Below are positions 12,901 through 22,927 of a stretch of 64,000 bases of DNA, one piece after another (position 1 is the stretch's first letter; each line of letters begins with the position of its first letter). The DNA comes from Acanthamoeba sp. SK_2022b (Eukaryota > Discosea > Longamoebia > Acanthamoebidae): assembly GCA_027943245.1 (NCBI GenBank), contig JANDJZ010000013.1:186001-250000 (forward strand), in the 5' to 3' direction. The notes below the pieces were generated by a model. That model searched no databases. It had not been told where the DNA came from and saw only the letters and a list, made by a program, of their open reading frames with translations. The position numbers and the translations under genes were made by a program.

Positions 12901-13244
12901 ATCACGTTGTACAGAAGGACCTATGCGAGCACTCCGATTCCACGCTGCTCTCGACGCTGTTCCTGTTCGACAAGGACAAGATCTACGTCGAGTACTGCGA
13001 CGACCTGGCTGCGCCCTCCCCAGCGCTCAAGAAGCTGCGCGGCTCCTTCTCCTTCCCCACCTCGTTCGCTTCATCTTCGACGTCAAGCTCTACGTGGACC
13101 GAGTCGTCATCATCGTCATCATCGTGGATCTCGTCAACGTCGTGGCGACCCAAGGAGAAAGGCATCCAGATCCGACGGCGGGCGGACAGACCACCAACGC
13201 AGCCCGCCTCCGATCCACTCGACCCTCCTCCCCCGCTGCCCTGA
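7940..13244 (+). CDS. USP47-like deubiquitinase fused to RanBP2 Zn finger and DCN1-like domain
   Basis: Multi-exon gene with the start at 7940. The N-terminus is a RanBP2-type finger ([20 protein letters not shown]). A DCUN1/PONY-like domain follows at about 8608-9122 ([22 protein letters not shown], then [20 protein letters not shown] and [14 protein letters not shown]). The USP catalytic domain has the Cys box [20 protein letters not shown] (Cys codon 9379-9381), [23 protein letters not shown] and the His box [16 protein letters not shown] (His codon 10962-10964). Ubiquitin-like segments follow, and a Ser-rich tail ends at 13244. The order of USP blocks and the downstream region match USP47 closely. 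It should cleave ubiquitin (family knowledge). The neddylation-domain fusion is unusual. Introns contain (CA)n and (TTCTG)n arrays. Exon edges beyond 11,500 are approximate. Confidence 0.85.
9861..9916. repeat. (CA)n microsatellite in USP intron
   Basis: 56 bp of pure CA begins about 10 nt after the intron donor (GAG|GTACCC), in the sense CA orientation. Confidence 0.95.
12441..12510 (+). repeat. (TTCTG)14 pentanucleotide repeat in intron
   Basis: Fourteen perfect copies of TTCTG (70 bp) lie in an intron between the exons encoding NFDAQLAM and [10 protein letters not shown] of the USP gene. Confidence 0.95.
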
Positions 13245-13349
13245 GCCTGCTTGGCGCGTCCCGCGAGGGCTCCGGCTCTTGTTTGTTATTTACTTGAAAA
13301 CGTTTCAACGCAAAAATGGGGCCTTGCCGCGTCCTGCATCTCTCTCACG

Positions 13350-15598
13350 TCAGCCCTCGGGATCGAGGACCTTGTCCTCGCGGATGGGGTAGGGCAGCTT
13401 GCCGTTGGCCTTCAGTCGCTGGAGGGCCTCCATGCGCTTGCGGTTGATGGCGCCGCGGTACTTGGCCTCCCACGCGCTCTCCTCCTCCACGAAGTACTGG
13501 TCGTAGGGCCGCGGGCTCACGGCGTGGGCGGCGCTCCGGGCCACCAGTCGCCCGTCTGCGCCGATGAACTGGCCGTGGTTGGCCACCCGCTGGTCTCGCA
13601 GCCACAGGCCCGCATACTTGGTGCCGTCCTCCCACGTCATCACTCCTACGCCCGACACACGAGGATTAAGACGACACATTAGTGCGCAGCCCCACTACTC
13701 CGCTGCGTAGGGCGAGCAGACGCGTGATCGGCGAGTACCCTGCCCGTGTCGATAGCCGTCTTCCCACTGGCCGGTGTAGGCACAGCCGTCGTTGCCAAAG
13801 TAGTAGGTGCCCATCCCCTGCTTCTTGTTGTAGTCCCACTGCCCCTCGTAGCGCCGTCCGTCAAGCCATGTGTACACTCCGTAGCCATGGTGGCACCCGT
13901 TATTCCACTCGCCCTCATATCTGCTGCCTGTTTGTTTTGGTTTTTTTTATTTTTTTTTATTTTTTTTTATTTTTTTGTTTTGTTTTTTTTTTGTTTTGTT
14001 TGTTTGTTTGTTTTTTTAGTCCATGCAAAGGAGAGGTCAATCAACAGACCAATCAGCAGAGGTGGCCGATGGGGTCGTACCGTTGGGCCAGCTGTACGTG
14101 CCCTTGCCCGTTCGCTTGCCGGCGATCCAGTCGCCCTCGAACACGTCTCCGTCGGGCCACGTGCGCACGCCGTAGCCGTCGCGGTGGCCTCCTCGCCAGA
14201 ACCCTTCGTACTTGTTGCCGTCAGCCCTGTGCGCAATACCCGCCCCCAACAAAGAGTGAGCCAGGACGACGTCGGGGAGAGGCGAGGCGCGCTGATTCGT
14301 ACCAGTGGTAGATGCCGTAGCCCTCGTGGAGGCCTTCTCGCCACTGCCCCTCGTAGTAGGCGCCGTCTGCGATGGGACACGCAGGCAAAGGAGGGGCGTG
14401 AGCACGAATAGAATGAGGGGAAGCGTGCAAGGCGGATTGAGGGAGAGGTGAGGTACCCGGCCACTTGTAGACGCCAAAGTGCATCTTGCCGTTCTTCCAC
14501 TCACCCTCATAGAATTCTGTCGCAGATGGCGACGCAGATTGGCATATGAGCGCAGCGGGGAGACGATGGCACAACAACTACTGGGCGCGTTGCGAAGAAG
14601 GGAGAGCATCGGGGGGGGGGGTTACCGTTCTCGCCCCAGACTTTGGTGCCGAGGCCCTCGGGCTTGCCGTCCTTCCACTCGCCCTCGTAGTACGAGCCGC
14701 CGCTCCACTTGTACCGCCCGACCCCGGTCACCTTGTCCGTGTGCGGCTGCTGCAGGATCGTCTGTCGCACGACAATAAACAATAGCAAAAACAAAAAACA
14801 AAAAACAAAACAAAAATCACAAACGGCAACGGTCAGTCGATGATCGAGAGACCGAGGAGGTCGAGGTGGGCACGGGTACGGTCTTGCATCGGTAGACCCA
14901 CTTCCAGTCGCGGGCACTGGGCTTACGCAGGTCGTAGGTCTGCACCTTGGCCTTCATCTTGCGCCTCCTCTCCGCCGCCGACACGCTCCCTCGGCGCGCG
15001 CCCGCATTGGAGGAGGAAGAAGAAGAAGATGCCCCGATGCCCTTCCCCTCGCACCCACACCCACCAAAGTAGTCGTCGTCGTCGTCCTCGTCGATGTCGT
15101 CACACTCATCGTGCTCCCCTCCGCTCCTTTCCTTTTCCTCGTGCCCTTCCTCGTCCGTCATCAAGGCGTTGCCTGCACCGCCGCCGCCGTCACCGGTGGC
15201 CGTGTCCGAGTGAGGATAGGGCGCGTCGCGGTCGGGCACAACGGCGCCGACAGCGGCGTCGGGCTTGTCCTCCATCTCCATGCGCTCGCCCTCCTGCGCT
15301 TCGTCCGTGCGCACGTGCTTGCAGCTGCCGTCGTTGTAGAGGCCGCCGTTGTGGGGGCCGTGCTCGCCGCCGGAGCCGCCGGTGATGCTGCTGAGCCGCC
15401 GCTTGAGCTGGGCCTCGCGTCGCTCCGTGGCCTGCCTGCGCCACCGCTCGGCCCGCTCCCGCTTGACCACGCGCTTGGTCATCAGGAACCACAGGTAGTC
15501 GTCCTTGGTCAGCCGCAGCAGCCGCTTGCACGCCCGCCCGCTCTCCTCCACCTCCCGCCCGTCCAGGTGCGACAGCACTCCTGCATGCGCGTGCGTGC

Positions 15599-15631
<33 letters not shown>

Positions 15632-16118
15632 AAAGAATGAACGCGGCGTAGGTGGCGAGGCGACAGAGAAGGATCGTACGTATGAGAATTTCGTCGGGAA
15701 AGGAGAGGAGGTGGAGACCTTCCGAAGAGGAGGAGGTCGAGGTAGTAGATGTGCATATGGATGTAGACGAGGAAGAAGACGTGGAGGGAGGAGCTGCTCG
15801 ACGCCAAAGAGGCGACGCATCGTAGCCCTCTTTCTGCTCGGAGCAGTCTTCGTCGTTCAATAGCAGAGATGGAGGGAGATGGGGTGGAGGAGAAGCGGGG
15901 GGCGCAAGAGCCGAGAGAAGTCGCGGGGAAAGCGGGCATCGATCTCGAAACGGCGAAATGCCAGTCCCTGATGCCGTTGTTGATTCAAAAGAGGGTGAGG
16001 GCGAACACGCGCGCCATGTACCCGGGGACGGGCTCGGGCTGGCAGCCGTGGGCAGGATTTTCGGTTCTTCTCGATGGACCGTCACGGAAGGGTCGAAGGA
16101 AGCCATATCCTCTTCCAT
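13350..16118 (-). CDS. F-box / MORN-repeat protein
   Basis: The chosen start is the ATG at 16118 (MEEDMASF). The N-terminal part is Ser/Pro-rich, followed by an F-box-like segment (LLSFPDEILIRTI, then after an intron VLSHLDGREVEESGRACKRL) and a basic, acidic-patched linker. The C-terminal half has at least seven MORN repeats spread over small exons: YEGEWKDGKPEGLG, YEGEWKNGKMHFGVY, YEGQWREGLHEGYGIY, YEGFWRGGHRDGYGV, FEGDWIAGKRTGKGTY, YEGQWDYNKKQGMGTY and YTGQWEDGYRHGQG. MORN repeats bind lipids or proteins, and an F-box would link the protein to an SCF ubiquitin ligase (family knowledge). An upstream in-frame ATG (16301) exists but adds no domain. The stop is at 13350. Confidence 0.8.
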
Positions 16119-16810
16119 TCCCAGTAAGATGGCAGCCGCAGCAGAGGGGGGGCAAATCGCTCTCTTTGTACTTCTCCTTCTGGTCTTGGCACACGCCTCG
16201 TGTGGGTGTGTGTTGCTGTTGTCGTGGGGAGGTTGCCGTATCTGTGCGACGCGAACGACCTGCGTTCCATTTCGTCGTCGCATTCCGACCGTTCCATACA
16301 TTTCCCTCGGCCGCGTGGTGCCGTGCAGGTCGCCTTGAGGTTCGCCTCGTCACCGCCACCTTTCCAACCCCTTCTGAGTTGGTGAGAGGTTGCAACCGCT
16401 GGCCACCCTCGTCCCCATTCAGTTGGAAACAGCGTTGTGTACGTGGTGCGGTAGGTATTGTACACGGAAAGGATGGGGGCTCACAACCAAAAAATAAACG
16501 CAAGGCAAGAAGCCCAGAAGCGCGGCCACCTGCACAAGCAGACGACTGCGCTGAACTCCCCAGGGCACCGCCGGCTGCTCGATCCTATCTTCACATTCCT
16601 CTCTCTCTCTCTCTCTCTCTTTCACGTTCTGCTCTCTTGAGGCGTGAGGCTCCTAGCACTTGTGGTCGGTCGTGCGCGTGTGCTTTCTCCTCTCGGGATC
16701 GCTCCTCCTCTTCCTCTCATTGTTCCCACTCCTCAGTTCTTCCCTTGCAGCGGTCGCCGCGTGTGTGCGTGTGTGTAGCGAGTAGTTCATCTCGGAGCGC
16801 AGGTCTGGGT
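16119..16810. other. Intergenic region between F-box/MORN and Ras genes
   Basis: Holds the upstream region of the minus-strand F-box/MORN gene and the 3' region of the Ras gene. It contains a CT-rich tract (about 16600-16622). No supported gene was found on either strand. Confidence 0.4.
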
Positions 16811-17893
16811 CTATACAAGGGTGCAGTTCTTCTTCTTTTTCTTCTTCTCCGACTTCTCGACAGGCGGTCCGGCCTCCTTCCTCGCCTGCATCACCTCGCG
16901 CACGAGCGCTGTTCGACAACACGAGAGTCCTCAGTCAGCCCACCCTTGCGGGGAGAGGGGGGGGGGCGTATATATACTGATGAACATCTCCTCGACGTTG
17001 ATCTTCCTCTTCGCCGAGGCCTCCATAAACTGCGCGTTGAGCTGCTTGGCCAGCTCCTCACCCTCCTCCTTGGTCACCTTCCTCTCCTCCTCGAGATCGG
17101 TCTGGTGTCCGAACGAACGAACGAGCGAGAGAGGGTCAGTAGCTTGGACGCTGCCATGACCACGCGACGGGGCGTATGCGCACGCACCTTGTTGCCGATG
17201 ATGACAAAGGGTATCCGGCTGCCGCTGTCCTTGACGCGCTTGATGGCGCTGTGGAAGATCTTGACCTCGTCGAAGCTGCTGCGAAGGATGATGGAGTAGA
17301 CGCACAGGAACCCATCGCCCGTCCTGTAGTACTGATCCCTGATGGCCGAGAAGTCGTCTTGGCCTGACCACAATAACAGGGCACACAGAGAGAAAGTTCA
17401 CACCACGGGTCAGGAGGCACTGGTGTATTAGAGCAGCTGGTACAGTTGTTGGTGTTACGAAGTCGGAAATTCACGACTATTATGACCAGAGGCTTTCCTT
17501 TTTCAAGTCATCTTTGATAGTGGAGGCACACATACCGGCTGTGTCAAAAATGTCCAGGATGCACTCACTGCCATCAATGGTGATTTGCTTTCTCTGCGGA
17601 TGGTAAATTAATTACGTCAGCAAAAAAAAAAAACTGAAATGGGTCGAAATTGAATTTGGCATGCGAATCACGTACGTAGCTATCCTCAAGCGTGGGATCG
17701 TATCTGTGTAAAATCGTGGTGAATGGTAATAGTATGATTTTTGGTTAAAAAACGAGATGGTGAAGTTAGAATTGGAATGAGCAGGGTGATCGTACTCTTC
17801 GATGAAGCGATCTGCAATGAATTGAATTGTGAGGCAACTCTTGCCCACACCACCCACGCCAACCACCACTAGTCGATAGACGTGGTGCGACAT
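16811..17893 (-). CDS. Ras-family small GTPase with CaaX box, 193 aa
   Basis: Six exons join exactly in phase: 17893-17796, 17703-17676, 17593-17536, 17363-17188, 17101-16978 and 16908-16811. All G motifs are present: G1 [10 protein letters not shown], switch [11 protein letters not shown]3 DTAGQ with the catalytic Gln, G4 NKTD and G5 EASAK. The tail is Lys-rich and ends NCTLV, a CaaX prenylation signal, so the protein should be lipid-anchored to a membrane. Its overall shape is that of the Ras/Rap/Ral group rather than Rab or Rho. The switch II sequence after DTAGQ is [18 protein letters not shown], so it reads DD where most Ras proteins have EE. Effector and upstream regulators are unknown. 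Confidence 0.93.
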
Positions 17894-18313
17894 CTCGCTC
17901 TTCGCTCTTTTGGTAGGAGTTAAAAAATCGTTTTACACAAGAGCTCTCTGTCCTGCGGCCGCACGGGTTCTTTCTGTTTTTCCACAACCCGAGAGCGAAC
18001 AAGGCGAACAAGGGGGGTGTCCGCACGACCGTGGCTCTACCCGCATGCTTCGGCGAATGAGGCGTAGCTTTAATAGTTCGCCGACCAATTGCGTCGTCCG
18101 ATGGCAATAATGAATTGGTGGCAAGGCAGCGCTGAGTGGGCGATCTCCTCCTGGCCAGTTACCGTGAGGCTCATCTCGTTTCCCCTTTTCCGCTGTAATA
18201 CTGAGCAGCAGGGTGGTCGTAGTCGTACACGCCGTTTACTTGGCTGTTAAAGGTCAGGCTTGGTGGTGGAAACACAACGACACACGCAATTGCGCACACA
18301 ATTCCCTATCTGC
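17894..18313. other. Intergenic region between Ras and FHA-PH genes
   Basis: 420 bp upstream of the minus-strand Ras gene and downstream of the FHA-PH stop. No feature recognised. Confidence 0.35.
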
Positions 18314-21300
18314 TCAGAACATAGCGTTCAATTTGCTGATGCCTTCCTGCGCTTGCGACTTGACTGTGTCGTCCTCCTCCGAAGAGGAGCTTGAGTCGCT
18401 GAGGGTGGAGGCGGCCTTGTGCTTCTCGAGAAGGTCGGCCACCTCGGCGGGGAGGGCGGTGGTCTGCTTCCGCCGGTCGGCGTCTAGCTGGGCGCGCTCC
18501 TCGACCTCCTCGCTTTCCTCATCCGCCGGACCGCTGCTGGCGCCCTCCACGATCGCGCGCTGTCGTTCCTTCCTATCGGCTTCCAACCGTTGTGCTGTCT
18601 TCCCGGACGCCTCCCGCAGCGCCTGAATCCACACGTTCCTCTCTTCCTCGTCCTTGGCCTGAAACTCGAACACTCGCATGATGGTCTTGATCTTGAACAC
18701 TGTGGGCGAGCCGCCGTTCTCGTCGTCGGTGACGGAGACGACCTGCTCCATCGACACCGATCCCTGCGGCAGCCGGTTCTCCTGTGCGGGTCGAGTGCCA
18801 CGCACGCAAGGGATTGTGCGGGGAGGGGGTGGTCGTGAGTTTCCACAGGGTCGCTCGGAAAGGTGCATGTGTGTGATAGAAGAGGGGGGAGCGGTGCCTT
18901 GGAGCGGTAGTAGTAGAGCTTGATGATGTCACGCTGGCGTTTCTTGAGCACGCAGTACCGCTTCTGCCACGACTTGTGGAATGCGGGGCTTCGCTTGGAG
19001 ATCACCCCCTGGAGAGCGGTTCGGCGTTCAGCGCGCGCTCTCACCGAAGATTGCCACCCCATCACTTTCCTCCCGCCAACGGCCAAGTGTCGTACCTCGA
19101 TGATGGGGGCTTCCACCTGAAAGGTGAGTCTGATGGAACCGAGCTTGATGCTGTCGCCGACGGCGAGTGGAGCCTTGCCGGTGACCACTTTTTCGTTCAC
19201 CCTCGTCCCGTGCGTCGAGTTCAGGTCCCTGAGTAGTAGTTTCCAAGGTGAGACCCGCCCGCGCATCAGGGAAGTGCGGTCGAGCAACATACCGAATGAA
19301 CGCCGTTCCGTTCTTCAGAGTGATAGTGGCATGCTTGCGGGATACGCTTGCCGCCTTCAACACAATCTGCACGTCGCCTCGACCTGCCGAGCAAAACCAT
19401 GTTGTCGTGGATCAGCGTCGGGGAAGGGGGTTTGGGGTGGATGATGTCCGTGATGCAGCGGTTGACCCACCCAGAGTGTTGTTGCCCTCGGCCAGCTTGT
19501 AGGTTCGCTTGGCCGACACGAGCGATGCGCTGCCGAAGCGGCTGAACTTGACCCCGCCCTCCTCGCCTCCCCGCTTGTTGGCGGGCTCCTCGCGCTTCGC
19601 CGGGGCGAGCGAGGAGACGGTCTGTGACTCATCCTTCGCGGACTTGGTCTGAGCTCTCGCGTCGTCATCGTTGCCGCTGCCACTGCCGCCGGAGCTGACC
19701 TTCGAGCCCAGCGGCACGTCGCCGGAGGATTTGGACAGCGGCTTGGCGGCCGCTTTCTTCAGGTCCCCGCTCGTGCTCTTGGTCAGCGGCTTCTTGGCGT
19801 CCTCGTCGTCCGAACCTCCATCCTCGTACTCGCTGGCCTCCTCTTCCTTACCCTCCTCTTCAGCTTCATCCTCTTCTTCCTCCTCCTCCTCTTCCTCTTC
19901 GCTTTCTTCATTCTCCTTCTTCTCCTTCTCCTTCTTCGCGTTCTCGTCTTTCTTTGCATCCGCGCTGTCGCTCCTGGTCTTGCTCGTGGTGACCAAAGTT
20001 TCGACGTCGGACGGCTCGACAGTGGGGGGACCGGAGTTTGTGCTCGTCGTGGTGGTGCTCGTCGTGGCGGTGCTGGTGGAAGAGGTGGAGGTCTGCTCTC
20101 GAGAGGTCATGAGCGGACGCTTGGCGGAGGGTTGGGACTTGAGAGGGGCGAGCCGGCGATCGAGGAGGGACTTGCGGTGGTCGGCCTTGACCTTTTCCTT
20201 GGGAGGAGCCGCGCGAAGCCAGCTCGAGCTGATCGTGTCGGCCTTCTGTCTTCCGCCTCTTGGCTCCTCGCTTTCCCTCACTTCCTTTTCGCTTTCGCTC
20301 TTCTGACCATTGTCTTCGTTCTTTGGTTTCATCGCGATCGCTGACTTACCGGGACCGAATGTGATGCTCCTTGGGCTGTGCACGGGCTTGTTCTTCGGCT
20401 TTTCGCCGTTCTCATCCGTGGCCTCGCTCTTGTCGCCGTCGTCAAGGTCCTCTTCCATCGGGACCGGGACCGGCATTGGCACGGGAACCGGGACAGGCAC
20501 GGCCATGATCGGGGCGGGCATCGCCACGGCCTTCACCGAAATGGAACGCGGCAGCGGGAGCGTGCCCAGCTGAACCGGCCCGGTAGTCGCTTGGTCGGGA
20601 TGGGGATGGGACAGCGGCTGAGCTGCCTGCGAGGTGGCGTTGGGCACCGGCGCAGGAGATGCCTCGGTTGAGTTGCCTGCAGTAGTCGTAGTCGAGCTTG
20701 AAGGCATCGGTTGGAAATTGGCCGCCGTTGGCAGGGCACCCGAGGAGGCGGCCATCGATGGCGTGCGCGAACCGGAGGCCAGCGAAGCTCCCTGAGCTTG
20801 ATCGACGGCCGTGGTACTCACCTCCTTGTCGCTGCCACTCAGCTGCGTGGGAGCCGTGGAAGCGGTGGCCTTCGGCGTCGTTTGTTCGGTGTCGCTGTTG
20901 GTCGCCCGAGCGCCGGCGCACTTACCCTCGCCCATGATCTCACGCTGGCGCTGCGCCTTCTTCTCCTCGACGGCCCGGCGGATGCGCTCCATTTCCTTGT
21001 CCATCTGCGGGTTCCTGGACTTGCGCGTGGGCGTGGTCTCCTTCCTCGTGCTCTCTCGTGGGAGCCGCGTCGTTCGCCCCGGTGAGCCCACCGCGACGGC
21101 CGACAGGGTCTCCTCCTTCGTTGGTTCGCTCTTCTTCTTCTCTTCACTCGCAGGCGGGCCGCCCTCTTCGAGACTCTGGCTCCGGGGCTCACTGGCGAGA
21201 CCTGGCGCGGAAATGACCTTTTCCTTCTCCTTCTTGCCACTTACGAACAGGTGTATGAGCTTGTCCACTTCCACGTCGTCATCCTTTGTTTCGATCTTGG

Positions 21301-21643
21301 CCACTTTTTCGGGCTCGTTTTCGCTCTTTTTTAAGTCCGAAGAAAGAGGGAGAGGCGCGTCGGCCCTCTTGTTCTGTTCCTCGTCCGCAAGGTACTTGGC
21401 GAGGAGTGGATGGTTCTGCATCACAGGGTCCTTGAGCATAGGCCCCAGGTCGCCCATGATTTGAGCCAACATCTGCGTTGCGGATCTCGACGATTTCACC
21501 ATCGATGCTTCGAGATCTTCGTCGTCCTTGGCGCCTCCTTCGCCCTGTTTGAGCTCTTCGTAGATCTGTCGCATCTCGCGCTCCATCGATTCCATGTCCA
21601 TCGAGACGTTCAGCACGGACGGCGCGCGCTTCTGGTCGCCCAT
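18314..21643 (-). CDS. FHA and PH domain protein with long disordered N-terminus
   Basis: The start is the ATG at 21643 (MGDQKRAPSVLN). The first exon is a very long, charged and Ser/Thr/Pro-rich region of more than 700 residues. It includes a VPVPMPVP repeat and an unbroken acidic tract (about 19,860-19,910). The FHA domain follows across three exons: GNNTLG, RGDVQIVLKAASVSRKHATI and DLNSTHGTRVNEK, so the SRKH and STHGT phosphothreonine-binding motifs are intact. A PH domain comes next (GVISKRSPAFHKSWQKRYCVL to EERNVWIQALREA). The tail is acidic. FHA binds pThr peptides and PH binds phosphoinositides or proteins (family knowledge), so the protein may couple phospho-signals to membranes. No enzymatic domain is visible. 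Confidence 0.82.
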
Positions 21644-21928
21644 CTTTGTGAATTGCAATCGAACAAGGAGCTCTCTCGGTGTTAACAAGCACGGCCCAAA
21701 AATTGGCTCGCCGTCATTTGCCGCCGGCCTATGAAATTTCGAACGTTCACATCCCTCCCTCTCAAAGAAAGCATTCCGAGTTGCTTGCTTTTCTGTTATC
21801 GATCGGCCACAAGCCACACGAGGTTGATTCGAAGATGGCCGCGGGCTAAGCAGACACACAACGTGGCCATGACGCGTGGAGCTCACCCGCCTTATTGCGG
21901 AGAGGCGTGAGCAGCACTGCTGGCAATA

Positions 21929-22577
21929 CTACCACTTCATCTGGGGATTCGCCTTGAAGGCCAGGAACTGCGCCGTGTTGTAGCAGGAAATCTCGGTCTC
22001 GTGCTCTGCGAGGCGGCAGTTCACACTGACGGTCAGCCTGTTCATCACACGCTAGAACAGCAGCGCGACGCACCCACTCCAAGCTCGGCCAGCGATTTGT
22101 TCATGTCAAAAGGTTCCTGCTCCTCGTTGATGAAGTAGATGTTGTTGGGCTGTATTGTGGAATTAGGAAGAATTAGAAGGTTGCGTCCTGTCTGTATGAC
22201 TAACGTGGCGCACTTTTGCCCCTTGGGCCTTTGTCATTATGCGCAGGGTATCTGCAGGGGCAGGGGGATTGATTGATTAGCTAAACACCTAAAGGTGTTT
22301 CAGTTCGTCAAAGAATTGGACGACGAGAAGCACCCATAGTAGCATTCCGGTACGGCGCGTATGCTGATTGGCTTTGAATTGGTGGGCCAGAGTTAAGGGC
22401 CAGAGACCAGAATGTGCGAATGCGGAGGGGGGGGGGGATTGCGGGGAGGATATTAGCAATAATCTGGGCCATGAATTCGGAAGCCTTCATGCTCAGATCT
22501 ACATCTTTGATCACCATGGTTTTCATGGTGCGATATTCAAAGGACTTGACGAGGTAAATCGTGAGCACGACCGACAT
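21929..22577 (-). CDS. C2orf76 / UPF0538-family protein
   Basis: A small conserved eukaryotic protein of unknown function. The start is the ATG at 22577 (LTIYLVKSFEYRTMK). Later exons encode DTLRIMTKAQGAKV, then NNIYFINEEQEPFDMNKSLAELG, and a terminal ETEISCYNTAQFLAFKANP with MKW before the stop at 21929. The order and spacing match human C2orf76 (RSFEHRN, PPPFRNYKYDTLKI, ETEIAFF, YKANP). The join after the first exon (around 22350-22450, a poly-C stretch with PPPLR) could not be resolved exactly. The fold is probably ubiquitin-like. Confidence 0.75.
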
Positions 22578-22927
22578 TATATTATAATGAACGCGATAAT
22601 CAGCAAAATCGCGATTTGTGTGTTGGTTTCTCTCTGTTTTCCTGCCTTTTCTTTTTTGCGAGCACTCCGATTGGTTGTCGAGGGCTGCCAGTGATTGGCC
22701 GCCAGTCGTGGTGGGAAATTACCGGGCGTGGAGCTTAGGGAAACAGGCCGTACCTGGACTTTTCTCGACTTGCCGCCACGTCGCCCAGTCCCAGTCCTCC
22801 TCTGTTCCGTACTGCAGCGAAGCCTCTGATCGTCTGCATCACCATCGCCTTCTTTTTTGAGATTAGGTTGTTAGCATCGATCTAGTTTCATTCCTTCACC
22901 TCCCCCTACCCCTTCCATCGTCGTTGA
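22578..22927. promoter_or_regulatory. Divergent promoter region, C2orf76 / CDK genes
   Basis: 350 bp between two divergent start codons. No defined promoter motif was recognised. Confidence 0.35.

Noticed and set aside
19671..20573. Plus-strand frames with long Ser or Gly-Thr runs
   Set aside because: They are antisense images of the acidic and VPVP repeats in the FHA-PH gene.
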